This document shows positions 1-8,042 of a stretch of DNA of 64,000 bases, piece by piece. Position 1 is the stretch's first letter; each line of letters begins with the position of its first letter. The stretch is from Bog-375 sp964654065 (GTDB taxonomy: Bacteria; Acidobacteriota; Terriglobia; Bryobacterales; Bryobacteraceae). The stretch covers positions 1-64,000 of the forward strand of contig CAZZHN010000001.1 of NCBI GenBank assembly GCA_964654065.1, given 5' to 3'. The notes under the pieces are model-generated. The model had not been told where the DNA came from, searched no databases, and worked only from the letters and a program-made list of their open reading frames with translations. Position numbers and translations under genes: made by a program.

Positions 1-157
1 AGTAGCGGACGAAGAGATAGAACTCGACGCCGATCCAGACATTGAGCGCCAGGAAAGCAAGCTGGAAGGCGCGGCGCAGGGTTTGCGAGCGGTCCCTGGC
101 GGCGCGCTTCACCAGCTTCCTGCGAACCTTGGCCGGGGGTACGGCAACGGTGTTCAT
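1..157 (-). CDS. N-terminal part of a 4Fe-4S membrane protein (runs off the left edge)
   Basis: ATG at 157, 8 bases after the norZ stop on the same strand. Only about 52 residues are visible. Residues 1-30 are strongly basic, and then a hydrophobic segment (LAFLALNVWIGVEFYLFVRY) begins the first membrane helix. This helix resembles the start of NapH/CcoG-like polyferredoxins, which carry 4Fe-4S clusters and pass electrons at the membrane. The cysteine clusters that would prove it lie outside the window. Position directly after an NO reductase suggests an electron-transfer or maturation role, which is inference. Another small membrane protein remains possible. Confidence 0.5.
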   Translation of the reverse strand, partial: MNTVAVPPAKVRRKLVKRAARDRSQTLRRAFQLAFLALNVWIGVEFYLFVRY

Positions 158-165
158 CGGAGTTC

Positions 166-2441
166 CTACGCGCGTGTGTGAGTCTCCCGCACTTCCCACT
201 CGCCTTCGGCGAGGTAACCAGTCTTTTCATACGAGTGGCCCGTCAGCAGGCCCAGGACGAACCAGCCCAGCACCAGCGCGCCCACCGCGAAGATGCTGTC
301 GCCGATCATTCTCATCCAGCGCAACTCGTTCAGGTGGCCGCTGTGCAGAAACTCGGCGGAACGCGCGTACCAGGTTCCGTACTCCACTGAAGCCCAGGTC
401 TGCGCCAGGCCGATGGGTAGCATGCTGATGAGCACCATGAGTGTGAGGCCGATGTTGATCGCCCAGAAGGCCAGTGCCAGCGGACCATTCTTCCAAGCCC
501 TGCCTGGGCGAAGGGCGCGCAGGCAGAACAGCATCAGTCCGAGGCCGAGCATGCCGTAGACGCCAAACAACGCGGTGTGTGCATGCACCGGAGTGGTGTT
601 CAGCCCCTGCATGTAATAGAGTGCGAAGGGCGGGTTGATGAGGAAGCCGAAGAGTCCGGCGCCCACAAAGTTCCAGAACGCCACCGCGACAAAGAAGTAG
701 ATGGGCCACTTGTACGCGGCCACCCAGATGTGTTGCTGCCGGGAGCGCGCCAGCCGGATATTGCCTCGAAGCCGATCAGCACCAGCGGAACGACCTCCAT
801 GGCGCTGAAGACAGCCCCCAATCCAAGGACAACGTTTGGTGTTCCGGCGAAATACAAGTGATGGAAGGTGCCGATGATGCCGCCGGAGAGAAACACCACG
901 GTCGAGAACAGGACGGCCCGCGTGGCCGTTACCACCGACAGCAGTTTAAGACGCGTCAGGAGGAACGCAATGACGACGGTGGCAAAGACTTCAAAGAACC
1001 CTTCCACCCACAGGTGCACGACCCACCAGCGCCAGTACTCCGCGGTGACCAAGTTGCTGCGCTCGCCATACATGAGGCCGGCGGCATAGAACAGCGGAAT
1101 GGCGATGCTCGACAGCAAAAACATGAGCAGGAGCGAATGGTTTTGGTCGCGCCGGGCAATCGCCGGCTTAAGCGCGCGCCACATCAGCCAGAGCCAGAAA
1201 GTCAGGCCGATGAACAGCAAAATCTGCCAGAACCGGCCGAGGTCGACGTACTCGTAACCCTGGGTGCCGAACCAGAACCAGAGGTTTCCCAGTTTGTGCT
1301 GGATGCTCATCCACTCGCCGGCCAGCGATCCCACCACCACGAGAATCAAAGCGCCAAACAACAGGTTGACACCCAGCCGCTGGCCCTTCGGTTCCACGCC
1401 GCTGACGGCCGGGGCTACGTAGAGGCCGGTGGCGAGCCAGGAAGTCGCGATCCAGAACAGCCCAAGCTGCAGGTGCCAGGTACGCGCCACGCTGTAAGGC
1501 AGAACGCGATCGAGTGGAATTCCGTAGAGGCCGGACCCCTCGACGCCGTAATGCGCGACGACGGCGCCGAGCCCGACTTGCACCACCCACAATGCCGCTA
1601 CGACGAAGAAATATTTCACGGTGGCGCGTTGCGATGCGGTGGGCCTGAGGCCGAGCAGCGGATCGGTCTCCGACAGAAGCTCTTCGGCCACGGTGCGCGG
1701 CTGCGAGGCAAAGTACCAGACCATGCCGCCGACGCCGGCGAGCAGCAGAACGAAACTGGCGATGCTCCAGACGACCGTCCCGCTGGTCGGCTGGTTTCCG
1801 ATCAACGGTTCGTGCGGCCAATTCTGGGTGTAGGTGATGTCCGATCCGGGCCGATCGGTCGAGGCGGCCCAAGCCGTCCACCAGAAGAACGTACTCATCT
1901 GGCGAAGCTTGACCGGATCGCTCATCGCGCCGCGCGGGATCGCGTATTCGCTGCGGCCGTTTGAGAAGACATCGGCGTAGTGGCGCTGGAGGTCCTCGAA
2001 GGCTTCGGCGCGAACCGGGTCGAGCGTGATGGTGCGGGTCGCTGGGTCGTAGGTATTGGTCCGCATGAGCTGTTGCAACCTAGCTTGCAGCGCCGCATGC
2101 TTCTCCACGCCGAGGGCGGCGAAACTCGCAGCGCCAGAAACCTAAGCCCAGCGATCCAGAATGAACATGCATTCCCGGTGCAGCCAGTCGGCGGACCAAT
2201 CCGGCGCCACGTAGGAGCCGTGGCCCCAGACGGTGCCCACTTCCTGCCCGCCGATCGATTGCCAGACACCCTGCCCGTCCTGAATGGTGGCGCCGGCGAA
2301 AAGGACGGATCCACCCGCGACCGTGACCTGCGCGGGGATGGGAGGAGCGCTATTGAGGATCTTGACCCCCACCCCGCCCAAAACGGCGAAAGAGACGACG
2401 AGCACGAGCGCCAACGCAATCCACAGCTTCCTATAGTTCAT
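166..2441 (-). pseudogene. norZ: Quinol-type nitric oxide reductase (qNOR), disrupted by an amber codon and a frameshift
   Basis: qNOR reduces two NO to N2O in the cytoplasmic membrane with electrons from quinol. The reading starts at ATG 2441 with an N-terminal membrane helix and the family segment GQGVWQSIGGQEVGTVWGHG. It hits an in-frame TAG at 2142-2144 right after FILDRWA and continues in the same frame (MRTNTYDP, NNxP-like EPLIGNQP). Near 760-768 it shifts frame between LIGFEA and NIRLARSRQQHIW, then ends at 166. Joined, the product is about 758 codons, the normal qNOR length, with the heme/FeB histidine regions (HLWVEGFFEVF, HHLYFAGTPN, VHAHTALFG) preserved. Neighbours ric and a Crp/Fnr gene fit NO detoxification. 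Two lesions in one gene suggest decay, but local sequence error is not excluded. Confidence 0.85.
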
Positions 2442-2497
2442 GCTGGATACCTTTCTTGGGCGGCCGCAACGCTACGACGCATTGACGGATCGACGCG

Positions 2498-3220
2498 CTA
2501 GTGCGCGCGTTCCATCTCGATGGCCCTCGGGAAAAGGACATTGTTCTCGAGATGGATGTGCTGGTGCAGATCGGCTTCGAATGCGGCCAACGCCTGATAC
2601 AGCGTCTGAAAACTGACGCAGGCATCTTCCGGCGCAGCATATCCGTTGCTGATCTGGCGCATCTGGCGGAGGGCGCCGCCGGCCCCGTCGTGCTCATTCA
2701 TCATCATCTCGATCGGGTTGCGCACGCTGCCGAAGGGAGGCGGCAGCACGGGCTCTCTTGCTTCGACAGATTCTTCCATACGCGAGACGTACGGAAAGAG
2801 GACCATCTCCTCCTTCACCAGGTGGGTGGTCAGCTCTTCGGCCCGACCTCTAAAGATCTCGCGCAGGCGCAGCAACTCGGGGTGGTGGCTACCGTGAACC
2901 GAGCACACCTTGTCGAAGAGAGGGCCCAGGCGGGCGATTTCCTCGCGCGTATAGGCGTGGTGTGTGCCGCGGATGTGTGCGACCAGCTCGGAAAGAGGCT
3001 CAGCTTGCCAGTTCCGGTCAAGCGGGGCATTGGAAGTCGCATGGCTCGCCGCCAAGGCGCCCGCGACCTGGTTCATAGGCACGCGGGCCGCCTGGCACGC
3101 CTGCTCCAGCGTCTTGGAGCCACCGCAACAATAGTCGATCCCCAGCTTTTCGAACACGCGGGTTGCTGCCGGGTTCTCCAGCGCCAGCTCGCGCACCGTT
3201 TTTTCCGTCGTAACACTCAT
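2498..3220 (-). CDS. ric: Iron-sulfur cluster repair di-iron protein Ric (YtfE/ScdA/DnrN)
   Basis: This 240-residue protein repairs Fe-S clusters damaged by NO or oxidants. An N-terminal ScdA_N domain (residues 5-60) carries the DYCCGG motif at 29-34. It is followed by a hemerythrin-like four-helix domain with the expected di-iron His/Glu pattern (THHAY, HGSHHPEL, HLVKEEMVLFP, NEHDGAG, HQHIHLENNVLFP). Length matches the family. It lies 56 bases upstream of norZ and 105 bases downstream of a Crp/Fnr gene, all on the minus strand, so the three probably respond to NO together. A TGAC-N4-GTCA palindrome sits about 52 bases upstream of its ATG. Confidence 0.95.
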   Translation of the reverse strand: MSVTTEKTVRELALENPAATRVFEKLGIDYCCGGSKTLEQACQAARVPMNQVAGALAASHATSNAPLDRNWQAEPLSELVAHIRGTHHAYTREEIARLGPLFDKVCSVHGSHHPELLRLREIFRGRAEELTTHLVKEEMVLFPYVSRMEESVEAREPVLPPPFGSVRNPIEMMMNEHDGAGGALRQMRQISNGYAAPEDACVSFQTLYQALAAFEADLHQHIHLENNVLFPRAIEMERAH

Positions 3221-3271
3221 GGTTCATCTCCTCGATGTCCCGAGAGTACGCCGGGCAGGCGCCCGCGCCTA

Positions 3272-3283
3272 TGACTTTGGTCA
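3272..3283. promoter_or_regulatory. Candidate Crp/Fnr-family operator upstream of ric
   Basis: TGACTTTGGTCA is a perfect TGAC-N4-GTCA palindrome centred about 57 bases upstream of the ric ATG. Fnr-superfamily NO regulators (NnrR, DNR, HcpR) bind palindromes of this geometry, and the TTGAC-N4-GTCAA variant is close to published HcpR-type boxes. The regulator encoded immediately upstream is the obvious candidate. A -41.5 placement would put the start site near 3236; this is inferred. Confidence 0.45.
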
Positions 3284-3325
3284 CAGGGGAGCCAGATTTC
3301 AGAAGAAAAGGCGGCGGATGCAGGT

Positions 3326-4030
3326 TTACCCGGCAGACTCCAGCTCCGCTTCGAGGGGCTTCAGATCGGGGATCACGACGCGGCGGCCTTCCAACTGGAG
3401 AATTCCCTCCGCCTGCAAGCGGGAGAGATTGCGGGAAACCAGCTCGCGGACGGTCCCGAGCTGCGCGGCGAGATCCTGGTTGCTGCCCGGCAGCGAGAAC
3501 TCGACGCCCGCCCCCGAGGGCGCTCCTTCCTGCCGGGCAAGCCGCAAGAGGAAAGACGCCAGACGGTGGCGTACGGTGGTGAACGACAGCTCTTCAATGA
3601 TCCCGACCAGCCGGCGAAGGCGCGCGCCGACCACACGGAGCACCTTGAGAGCGACCTCGGGGTGCGCCAGGCAAAGAGCCTGGAAATCCTGCTTGGCTAC
3701 AAAAAGCAGCGTCGCGTGGTCAATGGCGGCGCCCGACGCGGGATAAGGGCCTTCGTCGAAAACCGGCACCTCGGCGACCGAGCTGCCGGGACCGTCGATG
3801 CTCAAAACCTGTTCGCGCCCGGCGGCAGAACTCTTAAAGATGCGCATGTTGCCGCGCTCGACCACGTACAGCCCCGCGCATGGCTCACCCTCGGCGAAGA
3901 CCATTTCTCCGGGAGCGAAGTGGCGGAGCACGGCGCGTTCGGCCAGGAATAGCAGCTCCGGCTCCGTCAATCCGGAAAAGATGGCGACCTTGGCTAGTGT
4001 CCGGCCATGGTCCACACGCTCTTCGGGCAC
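3326..4030 (-). CDS. Crp/Fnr-family transcriptional regulator
   Basis: The 234-residue protein has a cyclic-nucleotide-binding-like beta-roll (about 15-130, with PGEMVFAEGEPCAGLYVVERG) and a C-terminal winged helix with recognition region SNQDLAAQLGTVRELVSRNL (about 180-200). The N-terminal Fe-S cysteine cluster of Fnr is absent, so it is not an Fnr-type oxygen sensor. Adjacency to ric and norZ suggests an NO-responsive activator of the DNR/NnrR kind. The start chosen is GTG 4030; it has no clear Shine-Dalgarno, and a TACAAT hexamer about 10 bases upstream raises the possibility of a leaderless message. Confidence 0.85.
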   Translation of the reverse strand: MPEERVDHGRTLAKVAIFSGLTEPELLFLAERAVLRHFAPGEMVFAEGEPCAGLYVVERGNMRIFKSSAAGREQVLSIDGPGSSVAEVPVFDEGPYPASGAAIDHATLLFVAKQDFQALCLAHPEVALKVLRVVGARLRRLVGIIEELSFTTVRHRLASFLLRLARQEGAPSGAGVEFSLPGSNQDLAAQLGTVRELVSRNLSRLQAEGILQLEGRRVVIPDLKPLEAELESAG

Positions 4031-4144
4031 GGAGCCTATTGTAGCGGGCCCATGTTGCCGTAGTGATTGGCCGGCCGCGGCGTCAGCGCCGTCCTTCGGC
4101 GCAAGACCGGCGGGGCTGCGGACACACTGCGCTCCGCTGCGAGG

Positions 4145-4615
4145 CTAGAACCCTTCCAGGTGGTCCATGCGCAGGTCGCGGGCGGCGCGGCGAAGCTGGT
4201 CTATGGCGAGATCGATATGACGGTAGGCGCCATCCCGCCAGGCAGCAGCGCGCGGGCTGTCTTCCTCGCGGGCGAGATCGGCGCGAGCACTCACCAGAAG
4301 GGCCATGGCCTTACGGAAGCGGCCGGGACGGTCCAGGCTGGTATCGATCGGTGGATGGTCTTCCATATCCTTGCGGTCGATGATCGCGGCGCGATCGATC
4401 TCGGCTACCGCCATATCGACCTCCCGATCCACCGCGCGCACGTGCCGCATCACGTTGAACTCGTCGCGCACGCGCAACAGTAACTGCGCCGTGCGGAGAT
4501 CGGTCCGGGCGCGCAGGTAGTGCGGATGGCGTCCGGGCGTGTCCGCCAAGGCCGCGGTGGAGACGGTCAGGACCGCAGCCGCAGCGAGAATGATGGATAA
4601 TTTTGCTTTTTGCAT
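4145..4615 (-). CDS. Small secreted helical protein, function unknown
   Basis: ATG 4615 is chosen because AGGAGGAG precedes it closely; a longer in-frame reading upstream lacks such a site. The product is 156 residues. It starts with a clear signal peptide (KLSIILAAAAVLTVSTAALA, cleavage probably after ALADT). The mature part is helical and rich in Arg, Asp and Ala (ARTDLRTAQLLLRVRD, DQLRRAARDLRMDHLEGF). No catalytic motif is seen. I recognise a general type common in acidobacteria but no named function. It stands between the Crp/Fnr gene and the DUF1684 gene with gaps of about 70-115 bases. Confidence 0.7.
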   Translation of the reverse strand: MQKAKLSIILAAAAVLTVSTAALADTPGRHPHYLRARTDLRTAQLLLRVRDEFNVMRHVRAVDREVDMAVAEIDRAAIIDRKDMEDHPPIDTSLDRPGRFRKAMALLVSARADLAREEDSPRAAAWRDGAYRHIDLAIDQLRRAARDLRMDHLEGF

Positions 4616-4685
4616 TTCTCCTCCTGCTGTATTAACGCAGATGGCACGGATCAAGTTATGCCTCAGACCGCAACCTGAATCGAAT

Positions 4686-5507
4686 TTAATGAAATTCTTT
4701 CTCGCCGGCCTCAATCCGCACCTGCAGCCGGTTTTCCGGGGGCGGCAAGGGGCAGGTGGCGTAGGGCGTGAAAGCGCAAGGCGGATTGACGGCCTTGTTG
4801 AAGTCGAGCGTCACGCTGCCATCCCTGGGCAGGGCGGAATAAAGAAACCGGCCGGCGGGATAGGTCTCATGACCGCTGGTCTGATCGCGAAAAATATAGA
4901 ACAGCTCCTGCGCGTCCGGCGCCTCCAGGATGGGATAGAGGCGCAGCTCCTGCGCCCCGATGTGGAACACGGCATAACCGGGGCACTGGGACGGCTCGGT
5001 CTGGCCGAGCACGTTGAGGATCGGAATCTGGCGCGGTTCGGCCACCCAGCGCGCCGTAATGCGGTATGCCTCGCTGGCGGGGAAATAATCAAGGCCGTGA
5101 AATTCCTTGCGGGCCGCGCTCTCGGGATCCTTGAGGCGAATGCCGAGGCGGTCGCCGCGCTTGATGAGGAACAGGCTGAGCCGGCCGATCTTGATGACGT
5201 CGGCGGAGTCCGGCTGCAACACCCGCTGCGCGCTCTCGCCCTGCAGGGTCATCGTCACCGTGCCGGAGCGCAATTCCAGAACGCCGGCGTGAGCCGGTCC
5301 ATCCGCGAGAACGATCTCACTGGCGGCGTCCTTACCGAAGGAGTTCGCGCCGTCATGCAGCCAAAAGAGGCCCGCCACGGTGAGCCAGCCGCCCTCGGCC
5401 TGAAGCGCGGCGGCACGCTCGCGGCGCCACCGGGCGATCTCATCGTCGAGAGCAGGCCCCGCCGCCATAGCGAGCAAGGCCACGAGGCCGAATAGAAGGC
5501 GCAGCAT
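4686..5507 (-). CDS. DUF1684-family protein, probably exported
   Basis: Start at ATG 5507, which overlaps the zapA stop (TGATG), so translation is likely coupled. The 273-residue product opens with a hydrophobic signal segment (MLRLLFGLVALLAMAAGP). It continues with family hallmarks: GWLTVAGLFWLHDGANSFG near the N-terminus, RLGIRLKDPES, and a C-terminal NPPCAFTPYATCPLPPPEN. DUF1684 proteins are widespread and without proven biochemistry. Placement behind rpmI-rplT-zapB-zapA says little about its job. Confidence 0.85.
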   Translation of the reverse strand: MLRLLFGLVALLAMAAGPALDDEIARWRRERAAALQAEGGWLTVAGLFWLHDGANSFGKDAASEIVLADGPAHAGVLELRSGTVTMTLQGESAQRVLQPDSADVIKIGRLSLFLIKRGDRLGIRLKDPESAARKEFHGLDYFPASEAYRITARWVAEPRQIPILNVLGQTEPSQCPGYAVFHIGAQELRLYPILEAPDAQELFYIFRDQTSGHETYPAGRFLYSALPRDGSVTLDFNKAVNPPCAFTPYATCPLPPPENRLQVRIEAGEKEFH

Positions 5508-5824
5508 CACAGGCTTTCTCCCGCCGTGGCAATCAGCTCTTCGATCATGCCGCGGCATTTGTCGGACTTCTGGTCCACGCTACGCCGCAGCAACTCCATA
5601 TCGCGATCGAGAGCGGTCAATTTGTCGGCCAGGTGGAGGCAGGCGAGCACCGCGATGTGCGTGGAATCGGCGCTGGGTGCTTTGGCGGCAAGCGCCAGCA
5701 TCAGATCGTCCAGCTGAGCCGCCATGCGTTCGATGTCGGCGGGATCGCCGGCGGCGCGCAGGGTGTACTGGCGGTTGAGGATGGTGACCCGAACCGTCTG
5801 CTTTTCGGGAGGAGGGCTTTCCAT
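5507..5824 (-). CDS. zapA: Cell division protein ZapA
   Basis: This 105-residue protein has the ZapA fold: N-terminal VRVTILNRQYTLRAAGDPADIERMA beta/alpha unit (about residues 10-35), followed by a long helix that would form the antiparallel coiled coil of the dimer. ZapA binds FtsZ filaments and stabilises the Z ring in the cytoplasm. It lies 24 bases downstream of the ZapB-like gene and shares TGATG with the DUF1684 gene. Confidence 0.85.
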   Translation of the reverse strand: MESPPPEKQTVRVTILNRQYTLRAAGDPADIERMAAQLDDLMLALAAKAPSADSTHIAVLACLHLADKLTALDRDMELLRRSVDQKSDKCRGMIEELIATAGESL

Positions 5825-5848
5825 GCTTCGCTCCGCGATCGAATTCCG

Positions 5849-6088
5849 CTAGGCGTTGCTCAAATGATCAATCTGTTCGAGCAGCCGTTCAATGCGTACG
5901 CGTACCTGTTTGCGCTCAGACTGGAGGGCTGCCATTTCGTCGGTGAGCCGCCCCGCTTCGGCCCGCGCCTCGGCGGCCTGGGCCAGTGCGGCATCCTTTT
6001 CCTGGCGCAAACGGCCCACCAGTTGAATCGCCTGTTGAATGCGATCTTCCAGGCTGGCGAGCGCGTCCGGCTGGTGAGTAGCGGTCAT
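5849..6088 (-). CDS. zapB: ZapB-like coiled-coil division protein
   Basis: This 79-residue protein is almost entirely one coiled coil (residues 12-75, heptads with Leu/Ile/Val: LEDRIQQAIQLVGRLRQEKD, RVRIERLLEQIDHL). Size and position directly before zapA match ZapB/DUF904 proteins, which link ZapA to other division or nucleoid factors. Its ATG overlaps the rplT stop (ATGA). Sequence alone cannot separate ZapB from other short coiled coils; the symbol rests on context. Confidence 0.65.
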   Translation of the reverse strand: MTATHQPDALASLEDRIQQAIQLVGRLRQEKDAALAQAAEARAEAGRLTDEMAALQSERKQVRVRIERLLEQIDHLSNA

Positions 6089-6477
6089 TTCTTTTCTAGC
6101 GCCGCGCGGGCGGAATCCTTGACCTCCAACGCGGTCTTGGCGACGGAAACGAGCTGCTGGAACGCAGCGTCGTCATGCAGCGCCACCTCGGCGAGCACTT
6201 TGCGGTTCAGTTCGAGGCGGGCTGCCTTCAAGCCGTTCAGGAACTTGCTGTAAGAAATGCCGGCCTCGCGGCAGGCGGCATTGATGCGCACGATCCAGAG
6301 GGAGCGATATTCGCGCTTCTTGTTCTTGCGGCCGACGTAAGCAAACTTAAGGCCGCGCTCGACGGCTTCCTGCGCCGCGCGGTTCAGCTTGCTTTTAGTT
6401 AGGAAGTAACCTGACGCCTGTTCGAGCGTCTTTTTCCGGGAGGCCCGGCGGTGGGTACCACGTTTGACTCTAGGCAC
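6085..6477 (-). CDS. rplT: 50S ribosomal protein L20
   Basis: L20 binds 23S rRNA early in large-subunit assembly. The protein starts MPRVKRGTHRRASRKK and carries the family segment GLKFAYVGRKNKKREYRSLW and the LNRKVLAEVALHD helix. At 130 residues it is slightly longer than the usual 115-120 because of a C-terminal tail (VKDSARAALEKK). It follows rpmI by 78 bases; infC is not upstream of rpmI. Confidence 0.97.
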   Translation of the reverse strand: MPRVKRGTHRRASRKKTLEQASGYFLTKSKLNRAAQEAVERGLKFAYVGRKNKKREYRSLWIVRINAACREAGISYSKFLNGLKAARLELNRKVLAEVALHDDAAFQQLVSVAKTALEVKDSARAALEKK

Positions 6478-6555
6478 GTTTCAATCTCCTTTGAAATGGA
6501 ATTGGCGGAACGGGCACGTGCCACGCGCACCGTCCGCGCAAATCGCTCACCCTAC

Positions 6556-6750
6556 TTAATAGGGGAGCATGCGCTTCAGAGCGGGCTGATTGGTAGGATC
6601 GGCCAGCACTCTCCGATGCAACTTCTTCTTGCGCTTGTGCGGTTTTGAAGTCAGGATATGCCGCCCGAAAGCGTGGCTGCGCATCACCTGGCCGGTGCCG
6701 GTTTTCTTGAACCGTTTGGCCGCACCTTTATGTGTCTTAAGCTTAGGCAT
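6556..6750 (-). CDS. rpmI: 50S ribosomal protein L35
   Basis: A 64-residue ribosomal protein starting MPKLKTHKGAAKRFKKTGTG and ending HRRVLADPTNQPALKRMLPY, the full L35 family pattern and length. The longer upstream reading is rejected: the family N-terminus begins exactly at ATG 6750, and a GGAA element lies 8 bases before it. It is the first gene of the rpmI-rplT-zapB-zapA-DUF1684 operon. Confidence 0.97.
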   Translation of the reverse strand: MPKLKTHKGAAKRFKKTGTGQVMRSHAFGRHILTSKPHKRKKKLHRRVLADPTNQPALKRMLPY

Positions 6751-6788
6751 AGAATTTCCGAGGGTCCTTGCGAACGGGAAACGCTTTG

Positions 6789-6797
6789 AGTATAGCA
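6789..6797 (-). promoter_or_regulatory. Extended -10 promoter for the rpmI operon
   Basis: On the minus strand TGCTATACT gives an extended -10 (TG-N-TATACT), about 40 bases upstream of the rpmI ATG. No good -35 is visible 17-18 bases upstream, consistent with extended -10 dependence. The predicted start is near 6782. Confidence 0.5.
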
Positions 6798-6842
6798 TAG
6801 CGAACCGAGCCGAAACGATGTGACGGCGGCAAGGCGTCTTGT

Positions 6843-6908
6843 AGCCACAGATGAACACAGATAAGCCAAGACAAGCCAACTCTTCTCAATCTGTGTTTAT
6901 CTGTGGCT
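6843..6908. repeat. Inverted repeat, 20-base arms (family D)
   Basis: Left arm AGCCACAGATGAACACAGAT (6843-6862) and right arm ATCTGTGTTTATCTGTGGCT (6889-6908) are complementary at 19 of 20 positions around a 26-base loop. A related but diverged element (GATGAACGCAGATCAACGCC, from 53911) occurs elsewhere in the window. It is a dispersed intergenic palindrome rather than a gene-specific terminator, since no T-run follows on either strand. Confidence 0.75.
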
Positions 6909-6928
6909 GGTAATCTCCTGGTTTTCTG

Positions 6929-6951
6929 GGCAAGCTGAAGCATGCCCCACC
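6929..6951. repeat. Dispersed element GGCAAGCTgAAGCATGCCCCaCC (family E)
   Basis: A 23-base unit, imperfectly palindromic around AGC...GC. Near-identical copies lie at 35534-35594 (two inverted copies) and 63194-63216. Here it abuts the 3' end of the fumarylacetoacetase-family gene. Confidence 0.65.
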
Positions 6952-6954
6952 AAA

Positions 6955-7710
6955 TCAGACGACGGGATTGCGGAGCACGCCGACGCCCTCGATTTCCACT
7001 TCCACCACATCGCCTGGCGCGAGCTTGCGAGTGCTGCCGGGAGTGCCGGTGTAGATCACGTCCCCCGGATCCAAGGTCACCCAGCCGCTGACCCAGCTCA
7101 CGATGGTGGGGCAATCGAAAATCAAATCGGCCGTGGTCTGTTTTTGGACGATTTCACCGTTGAGCCGGGTTTCGAGCGCCAGATTTCCGTAATCCAGTCC
7201 GGAGACGACGGCCGGCCCCAGGGGCGCGAACGTGTCGGACCCTTTGGCGCGCCACCACTGCAGATCCTTGCCGGGTCCGTGCTGCCAGTTGCGCTCGCTG
7301 ACGTCATTGCCGCATGTCACGCCGAAGATCGCCGCACGCGCCTCGTCCGCGGAAGCATTGCGGATCTGCCGGCCGATGACCGCCACCAGTTCGCCTTCGT
7401 AATGCACGTCGGTCGCATCGCGCGGAATGCGAATGGGATCGTCCGGGTTCTGCAAGGCGCTCACCGGCTTGAAGAAGATGCCGGGATGCGATGGCTGCGG
7501 CCGGCCGGAGAGGTGGCTCTTGTAATTGAGGCCAACCGCGAGAATCTTGCCGGGCTGGCACGGGCACAGGAGTTTCACGCCGGACAAAGGGCGTACGGTG
7601 TCTGTTTCGCTGTAATGGAACAGGTCGCCGCGAATCTCGCGAACAGCGGCGCCCTCCAGGATGCCGTAGGAATCGGCGGAAGCCGTGCGATAGCGAACGA
7701 AGCGGATCAC
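6955..7710 (-). CDS. Fumarylacetoacetate hydrolase-family protein
   Basis: GTG 7710 is chosen because the conserved N-terminus (IRFVRYRTA) begins there; the longer reading crosses the promoter and micro-gene on the other strand. The 251-residue enzyme has a short N-terminal domain and the FAH fold: GLNYKSHLSG near 70, metal ligands in HYEGELVAVIG, and GNDVSERNWQHGPGKDLQWW, with TLDPGDVIYTGTPGSTRKL near the end. The family hydrolyses or isomerises acylpyruvates and related diketo acids with a divalent metal in the cytoplasm. The exact substrate cannot be told; it stands alone. Confidence 0.9.
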   Translation of the reverse strand: MIRFVRYRTASADSYGILEGAAVREIRGDLFHYSETDTVRPLSGVKLLCPCQPGKILAVGLNYKSHLSGRPQPSHPGIFFKPVSALQNPDDPIRIPRDATDVHYEGELVAVIGRQIRNASADEARAAIFGVTCGNDVSERNWQHGPGKDLQWWRAKGSDTFAPLGPAVVSGLDYGNLALETRLNGEIVQKQTTADLIFDCPTIVSWVSGWVTLDPGDVIYTGTPGSTRKLAPGDVVEVEIEGVGVLRNPVV

Positions 7711-7885
7711 AGTCCGATATTGTATCCCGCGTTGAGCATCGCGCTGTGATCGCGGCACGCGAGATGAACCGCGGCGAACATTCGGCCGCGCGGCGGCGCG
7801 AGGAATGATGCGAATTGCCCAAGCAAGTTTGACGCCAAGGCCGGCCACGGGCGGACGCCCCGGCTGCCGGGGATGCATTTTTCTC

Positions 7886-7914
7886 TTGACTTTCGTCCCG
7901 AACAACCTTATATA
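7886..7914 (+). promoter_or_regulatory. Strong sigma70-type promoter for a micro-gene
   Basis: TTGACT at 7886-7891 and TATATA at 7909-7914 are separated by exactly 17 bases. The expected start is near 7921, giving a leader of about 51 bases. The leader begins with a perfect 6-bp hairpin (TTGCGA 7924-7929 / TCGCAA 7940-7945). Confidence 0.7.
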
Positions 7915-7971
7915 TGAATCACATTGCGATTTTTTTAGGTCGCAAAATTTGATGTTAGGGAGAATCAATCG

Positions 7972-8031
7972 ATGAAGAGCGCAACGAAGAAACCCGCAAA
8001 GAAAAAGGCTGCTCCGAAGAAAAAGAAGTAG
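7972..8031 (+). CDS. 19-residue lysine-rich micro-protein (histone H1-tail-like)
   Basis: ATG 7972 follows TTAGGGAGAA at Shine-Dalgarno distance. It encodes MKSATKKPAKKKAAPKKKK and stops at TAG 8029-8031. Eleven of 19 residues are Lys and the rest are mainly Ala and Pro, as in histone H1-like tails and AlgP-type proteins; nucleic-acid binding is the natural guess. A promoter with a 17-base spacer and a strong terminator frame it as a stand-alone transcript of about 185 bases. Alternatively the transcript is a small RNA and the ORF incidental. Confidence 0.55.
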   Translation: MKSATKKPAKKKAAPKKKK

Positions 8032-8042
8032 TCTCCGGGTAC

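Noticed and set aside
166..2441. Treating the NO reductase pieces as three separate genes
   Set aside because: The pieces align end to end with one qNOR. The first two share one frame around a single TAG, and the last continues after one frameshift.
3222..3325. Small ORFs between ric and the regulator gene
   Set aside because: They lack ribosome sites and overlap the operator palindrome.
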